Shown here: positions 43,589 through 46,895 of the stretch, one piece after another
How the letters are laid out: every line of letters starts with the position of its first letter
How positions within the stretch are numbered: the stretch's first letter is position 1
Assembly: GCF_000332175.1 (NCBI RefSeq)
Contig: NZ_KB235912.1
Coordinates: forward strand, 1-46,895
DNA length: 46,895 nt
DNA from: Pseudanabaena sp. PCC 6802
GTDB lineage: Bacteria > Cyanobacteriota > Cyanobacteriia > Pseudanabaenales > Pseudanabaenaceae
Direction of reading: 5' to 3'
Made by a program: the position numbers and the translations under genes
Notes under the pieces: generated by a model
What the model saw: the letters and a program-made list of their open reading frames with translations, nothing else
Databases searched by the model: none
Told to the model about the DNA's origin: nothing

Positions 43589-43618
43589 CACTAACATTAA
43601 GGATTGTTGCTTACTTTT
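43588..43618 (+). promoter_or_regulatory. Phycoerythrin motif upstream of pebA (candidate CpeR-pathway site)
   Basis: GCACTAACATTAAGG then ATTGTTGCTTACTTTT, matching the cpeB upstream block at 38822-38852 at 27 of 31 positions. It lies 85 bases before pebA and starts at the last base of the preceding gene. Confidence 0.65.
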
Positions 43619-43703
43619 TTATATTCGTTACATCTGGCTGGGAATTTCCTATTCTCAAGGTCTAGAGGATGGGAATTTCCATATCCGTTATAAAAAATAA
43701 TTT

Positions 43704-44438
43704 ATGTATAAGCCGTTTCTCGAGCATCTGGAACAATCGCTATTCCAAAAATTTGATTTACAGACCTGTCCAATTCCGGCAGGATTAGAGCACCAGGTGA
43801 GCGATCGCGGCAAGAATCCCGCAACTATTCGCAGTTGGCACTACCGCTGTCCCGAACTGCGGAAAATTCGCTACACCTACATTGATGCGGGTGCCAGTGC
43901 CCAGATCTTTAATAGCGTCATTTATCCCAGCCATCACTATGAATTGCCTCTACTGGGCATAGATTTTCTTTCGTTCGGACAGGTCAAAAACCTGATCGTG
44001 ATGGACTTTCAGCCATTATTCCAAGACGAATCCTACCTAAACAAATACATTCGCCCCCTCAAGGAATTGCACGATAAATATCCAGACCTGGCTCAGGACT
44101 TGGAAATGAAGTTTTACGATGCCAACCAGTACTTCTCCAAATATTTGTTATTTGCCAAAACCGACTCGGAAACCGTGAAAACGCGAGTATTCGATGCCTT
44201 TAAGGATTATCTCACTCTCTACTGGCGCATGTTGGATACCGCCACTCCATCTAGCGATCCAGAGGACGTGCGACGGATTGTCAAAGCCCAAAAGAATTAC
44301 GATCAGTACAGTGCCGATCGCGACCCCGCCTCGGGTTTATTCAGCAGCTACTTTGGACATGCATGGGCAGAGCGCTTTTTATACGAATTTCTATTTTCCG
44401 ATGCCGTACCGCTAGCCACTGGAAAAGCGATGAGGTAA
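43704..44438 (+). CDS. pebA: PebA, 15,16-dihydrobiliverdin:ferredoxin oxidoreductase
   Basis: A 244-residue bilin reductase. Diagnostic stretches are [75 protein letters not shown] and [19 protein letters not shown]. Known: PebA reduces biliverdin to 15,16-dihydrobiliverdin, which it channels to PebB. It starts the pebAB pair, 16 bases before pebB, behind a motif shared with cpeB. Confidence 0.95.
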   Translation: MYKPFLEHLEQSLFQKFDLQTCPIPAGLEHQVSDRGKNPATIRSWHYRCPELRKIRYTYIDAGASAQIFNSVIYPSHHYELPLLGIDFLSFGQVKNLIVMDFQPLFQDESYLNKYIRPLKELHDKYPDLAQDLEMKFYDANQYFSKYLLFAKTDSETVKTRVFDAFKDYLTLYWRMLDTATPSSDPEDVRRIVKAQKNYDQYSADRDPASGLFSSYFGHAWAERFLYEFLFSDAVPLATGKAMR

Positions 44439-44454
44439 GCCCAGGTTAATCCCT

Positions 44455-45201
44455 ATGACTTTATATCAACCTTTTTTAGACTATGCGATCGCCCGCTTGC
44501 ACGAACGCCTGGACTTGCAACCTTACCCAATTCCGGCAGGCTTTGAGTCTAAATCGGCGATCGTGGGTAAAGGCAAGAATCAGTCAGAGGTCTTGACGAC
44601 TAGCCATGCCTACCAGTCTGCCAAACTGCGGCAAATTCGCGCTGCCCACGTGCAGGGTGGCGATGCCCTCCAGGTGTTAAATTTCGTCATTTTTCCACAC
44701 CTCAACTACGACCTGCCTTTTTTTGGGGCGGATTTAGTCACGCTGCCAGGAGGACACCTGATTGCTCTGGACATGCAGCCCCTGTTCCGCGACGATCCGG
44801 TTTACCAGGCAAAATATACTCAGCCCATTCTGCCCATTTTTGAGTCATATCAGCAGCATCTCCCCTGGGGTGGTGATTTCCCAGAAGAGGCTCGTCCCTT
44901 CTTCTCTCCCGCATTTCTCTGGACTCGTCCCAAGGAAAATGAAGCAGTTGAGACTCGCGTATTTGCCGCATTTAAAGATTATCTCAATGCCTATCTAGAT
45001 TTTGTGGATGCTGCTACTCCCGTCACAGCCTCTCAGTCATTAGCAGAGATCGAGCAAGCACAGTTGCGCTACCTCCGTTATCGCGCTGAGAAAGATCCGG
45101 CACGGGGCATGTTTACCCGCTTCTACGGCTCTGAATGGACTGAAGAATACATTCACGGCTTTTTATTCGATCTCGAAAGACAGCTAGAAACGGCTCGATA
45201 A
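44455..45201 (+). CDS. pebB: PebB, phycoerythrobilin:ferredoxin oxidoreductase
   Basis: A 248-residue bilin reductase with PebB landmarks: [95 protein letters not shown]. Known: it reduces dihydrobiliverdin to phycoerythrobilin, the pigment attached to CpeA and CpeB. Last gene before the L-box-like site of the second pcyA. Confidence 0.96.
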   Translation: MTLYQPFLDYAIARLHERLDLQPYPIPAGFESKSAIVGKGKNQSEVLTTSHAYQSAKLRQIRAAHVQGGDALQVLNFVIFPHLNYDLPFFGADLVTLPGGHLIALDMQPLFRDDPVYQAKYTQPILPIFESYQQHLPWGGDFPEEARPFFSPAFLWTRPKENEAVETRVFAAFKDYLNAYLDFVDAATPVTASQSLAEIEQAQLRYLRYRAEKDPARGMFTRFYGSEWTEEYIHGFLFDLERQLETAR

Positions 45202-45228
45202 TCGAGATCGCTCCCCCCCACAAGCTTC

Positions 45229-45246
45229 CTGCACGGATTTTGCACA
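45229..45246 (+). promoter_or_regulatory. L-box-like site upstream of the second pcyA
   Basis: CTGCACG-GATT-TTGCACA: the second heptamer is perfect, the first matches five of seven, with exactly four bases between. It lies 43 bases upstream of the ATG and reads with the gene. It suggests RcaC control and red-light induction of phycocyanobilin synthesis. Confidence 0.65.
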
Positions 45247-45289
45247 CTTGATGAGCCAAACTGGTAATTAGTCCCTTACCCTGAATGGC

Positions 45290-46039
45290 ATGGCCATGAA
45301 TCATTCCACACAAACTTCACTGCGATCGCAGCAGCACCCACTCATTCACAAACTAGCTGACTGCATTGAAGGGATTTGGCAGGAGTACCTGGATCTGTCT
45401 CCCTATCAGGTGCCAGAGGATCTGGGCTATATCGAAGGCGCGTTGGAAGGGGAACGCCTCACCATTGAAAATCGCTGCTATCAAACACCCCAATTTCGCA
45501 AGCTCCACCTGGAACTGGCACAAGTCGGCACTGCGCTCGATATTCTGCACTGCGTCATGTTCCCCAATCCCGCCTATGCCATCCCAATTTTTGGCGCGGA
45601 TCTGGTGGGAGGACGCGGTGGTATTAGCGCCGCGATCGCCGACCTATCGCCTGCCAACCGAGAGCGATCGCTGCCGAAAAAATATTGGGACGCTTTAGCC
45701 GATCTGCCGTTGCCGGATTTCTCGCAGACGCGCGATTTGCCAGAATGGGGCGATATCTTTTCAGAATTTTGCGTGTTCGTGCGCCCCAGCAATGCCGAAG
45801 AAGAAAATGCCTTCGTCCAGCGCGTGCGGGAATTTCTCACCGTCCATTGCCAGATTGCCACCAGCACAGAGCCTCTAACCTCACATCTGGAGATTGCCAA
45901 TGTGATGGCAGGGCATCAATATTACTGCACTAAACAGCAGCAAAACGATAAAACTCGGCGAGTTCTGGAAAAATCCTTTGGGCCAGAATGGACAGAACGC
46001 TACATGACTACCATGCTGTTCGATTATGTCGCTGCGTGA
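45290..46039 (+). CDS. pcyA: PcyA, phycocyanobilin:ferredoxin oxidoreductase, stand-alone copy
   Basis: A 249-residue PcyA; ATG at 45296 is an equal alternative start. All landmarks and catalytic Glu, His and Asp positions of the family are kept (FRKLHLELAQVG, DILHCVMFP, FGADLVGG). Highly similar to the copy at 42197, so a duplication that kept both copies functional. Its own promoter region holds an L-box-like repeat. Convergent with rcaF, with three bases between stops. Confidence 0.96.
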   Translation: MAMNHSTQTSLRSQQHPLIHKLADCIEGIWQEYLDLSPYQVPEDLGYIEGALEGERLTIENRCYQTPQFRKLHLELAQVGTALDILHCVMFPNPAYAIPIFGADLVGGRGGISAAIADLSPANRERSLPKKYWDALADLPLPDFSQTRDLPEWGDIFSEFCVFVRPSNAEEENAFVQRVREFLTVHCQIATSTEPLTSHLEIANVMAGHQYYCTKQQQNDKTRRVLEKSFGPEWTERYMTTMLFDYVAA

Positions 46040-46042
46040 AGC

Positions 46043-46417
46043 TCACCAGTGTAGAATCTTGGTAATTTGCTCGGGTAGCTCTAATGCATTAAATGGCTTA
46101 GTAATCACGCCACTAACGCCTAAGTCTTGAAATTGCCGCTTCTCGGATGTCTGAGCCTTAGCCGTGAGAAAGATCACGGGAATTTGCTCTGTGACCGGGT
46201 CGGATTGCAATATCTTAAACGTAGCAATGCCATCCATATCAGGCATCATCACATCCAACAAAATCACATCAGGTCGTTCAGTTTGAGCAGTTTGAATACC
46301 CTGAGGTCCAGAACTAGCTACCAGTACATCCCAGCCTGCTGCCATGCGAATGCCAAATTGCACGACTGTTTGAATGCTTTCTTCGTCGTCAATAATTAAA
46401 ACTCGCTTGCTAGACAT
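46043..46417 (-). CDS. rcaF: RcaF-like single-domain response regulator
   Basis: A 124-residue CheY-like receiver with no output domain. Asp10/Asp11 bind metal, Asp55 (VILLDVMMPDMDG) is the phosphoacceptor, Thr/Lys are in FLTAKAQ and VITKPFN. It starts 21 bases after the stop of the RcaE-like kinase on the same strand. Known: RcaF is a 124-residue phosphotransfer protein between RcaE and RcaC in Fremyella. Gene order rcaE-rcaF, length and the RcaC at 28250 support the name. Confidence 0.88.
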   Translation of the reverse strand: MSSKRVLIIDDEESIQTVVQFGIRMAAGWDVLVASSGPQGIQTAQTERPDVILLDVMMPDMDGIATFKILQSDPVTEQIPVIFLTAKAQTSEKRQFQDLGVSGVITKPFNALELPEQITKILHW

Positions 46418-46438
46418 GCAAATATGCCTCTTAATGGG

Positions 46439-46895
46439 TCAACCTGGCAACGTAAACGAGAAAGTACTGCCTTTGCCAAGAGTACTTTCTGCCCAGATTT
46501 TACCCTCATGTTGCTCGATAATTTTGCGACAGATCGCAAGCCCTAGCCCAGTTCCGCCTTTCTTGCGCGAATCGGACGAGTCAACCTGATAGAACCGTTC
46601 AAAAATGCTTTCGAGTTTATCGGCAGGAATACCCTGTCCCCGATCGCGAACGCGGAATAAAACTTCTGAAGATGACAGCGACTCCACCGTCAACCAGACC
46701 TTACCGCTAGGCAATGAAAACTTGATCGCATTACTGATGAGATTTGTGAGTGCTTGCACGATATAGTCGGGATCTACACAAATCTCAATTGATTCGGGCT
46801 GTGCGATCAGAGTTATGCCGTGCTGCTGTGCCATAGGCTGCATTGCTTCAGTTGCCTGAATGATTAAATCTGCGGCGCTACAGATTTGCTTTTCC
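46439..46895 (-). CDS. rcaE: RcaE-like kinase, C-terminal ATPase part (continues from 1-1360)
   Basis: This is the 3' part of the gene cut by the window edge. Across the join the frame reads KVTMEKQICS-AADLIIQATEAM. The HATPase_c domain follows: N box NLISNAIKFS (Asn502), G1 DRGQGIP, F box ERFYQVDSSDS, G2 GGTGLGLAICRK. The distance from His385 to the N box is normal for a HisKA-HATPase kinase. Intact kinase core, so active kinase expected. Confidence 0.9.
   Translation of the reverse strand, partial: EKQICSAADLIIQATEAMQPMAQQHGITLIAQPESIEICVDPDYIVQALTNLISNAIKFSLPSGKVWLTVESLSSSEVLFRVRDRGQGIPADKLESIFERFYQVDSSDSRKKGGTGLGLAICRKIIEQHEGKIWAESTLGKGSTFSFTLPG

Overview
The window is from a cyanobacterium. 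It carries phycobilisome rod genes, is rich in the GCGATCGC-type (HIP1) octamers common in cyanobacteria, and has cyanobacterial mobile elements. No rRNA, tRNA or taxonomic marker was seen, so I go no lower than a phycoerythrin-containing strain capable of type III chromatic acclimation (CA3).

The most important structural point is that the window appears to be one complete circular molecule of about 46,875 bp. Bases 1-20 are repeated exactly at 46876-46895. A minus-strand histidine kinase that runs off the left edge continues in frame at the right edge and makes one complete 598-residue protein. Together with parA and a small DNA-binding partner, three toxin-antitoxin pairs and two plasmid-type winged-helix proteins, this suggests a plasmid that carries the peripheral light-harvesting antenna and its colour-sensing system.

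Layout. (1) 1-6.1 kb, minus: 5' part of rcaE (green/red cyanobacteriochrome kinase), a high-light-inducible protein gene, then the phycoerythrin linker/lyase/activator operon cpeC-D-E-S-T-R. (2) 6.1-10 kb: an rcaC relic, a hypothetical gene, an insertion sequence (copy 1) and a PIN/HTH toxin-antitoxin pair. (3) 10.1-13.4 kb: cpcF, a miniature IS605 derivative, an XRE regulator, a cpcG and cpcE. (4) 13.4-15.3 kb: a replication-type winged-helix gene and its degraded relative. (5) 15.4-19.2 kb: L-box promoter and cpcB-A-H-I-D. (6) 19.2-26.4 kb: a HEAT-repeat protein, AbrB/Doc pair, second replication-type gene, insertion sequence copy 2, parAB and vapBC. (7) 26.4-28.1 kb: an IS200/IS605 element with tnpA and tnpB. 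(8) 28.2-38.7 kb: rcaC, cpcG, a glycosyltransferase, a HEAT protein, a pentapeptide-repeat protein, a second cpcBA with an L-box-like site, an AplA-like protein, a CpeF-like lyase and a third cpcG. (9) 38.8-46.9 kb: cpeB-A-Y-Z-pcyA, a CpcS/CpeS-family lyase, pebA-pebB, a second pcyA behind an L-box-like site, rcaF and the 3' end of rcaE.

How it works together (inference from family knowledge). RcaE senses green/red, RcaF relays and RcaC binds L boxes. L-box-like direct repeats lie upstream of both cpcBA copies and the second pcyA, which fits red-light induction of phycocyanin and its chromophore enzyme. cpeB and pebA share a long upstream motif that is a candidate target of the CpeR pathway, which fits green-light induction of phycoerythrin and its pigment. 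The molecule encodes rods, linkers, bilin lyases, bilin reductases and colour regulation. It has no core (apc) genes and no heme oxygenase, so it depends on the chromosome for those.
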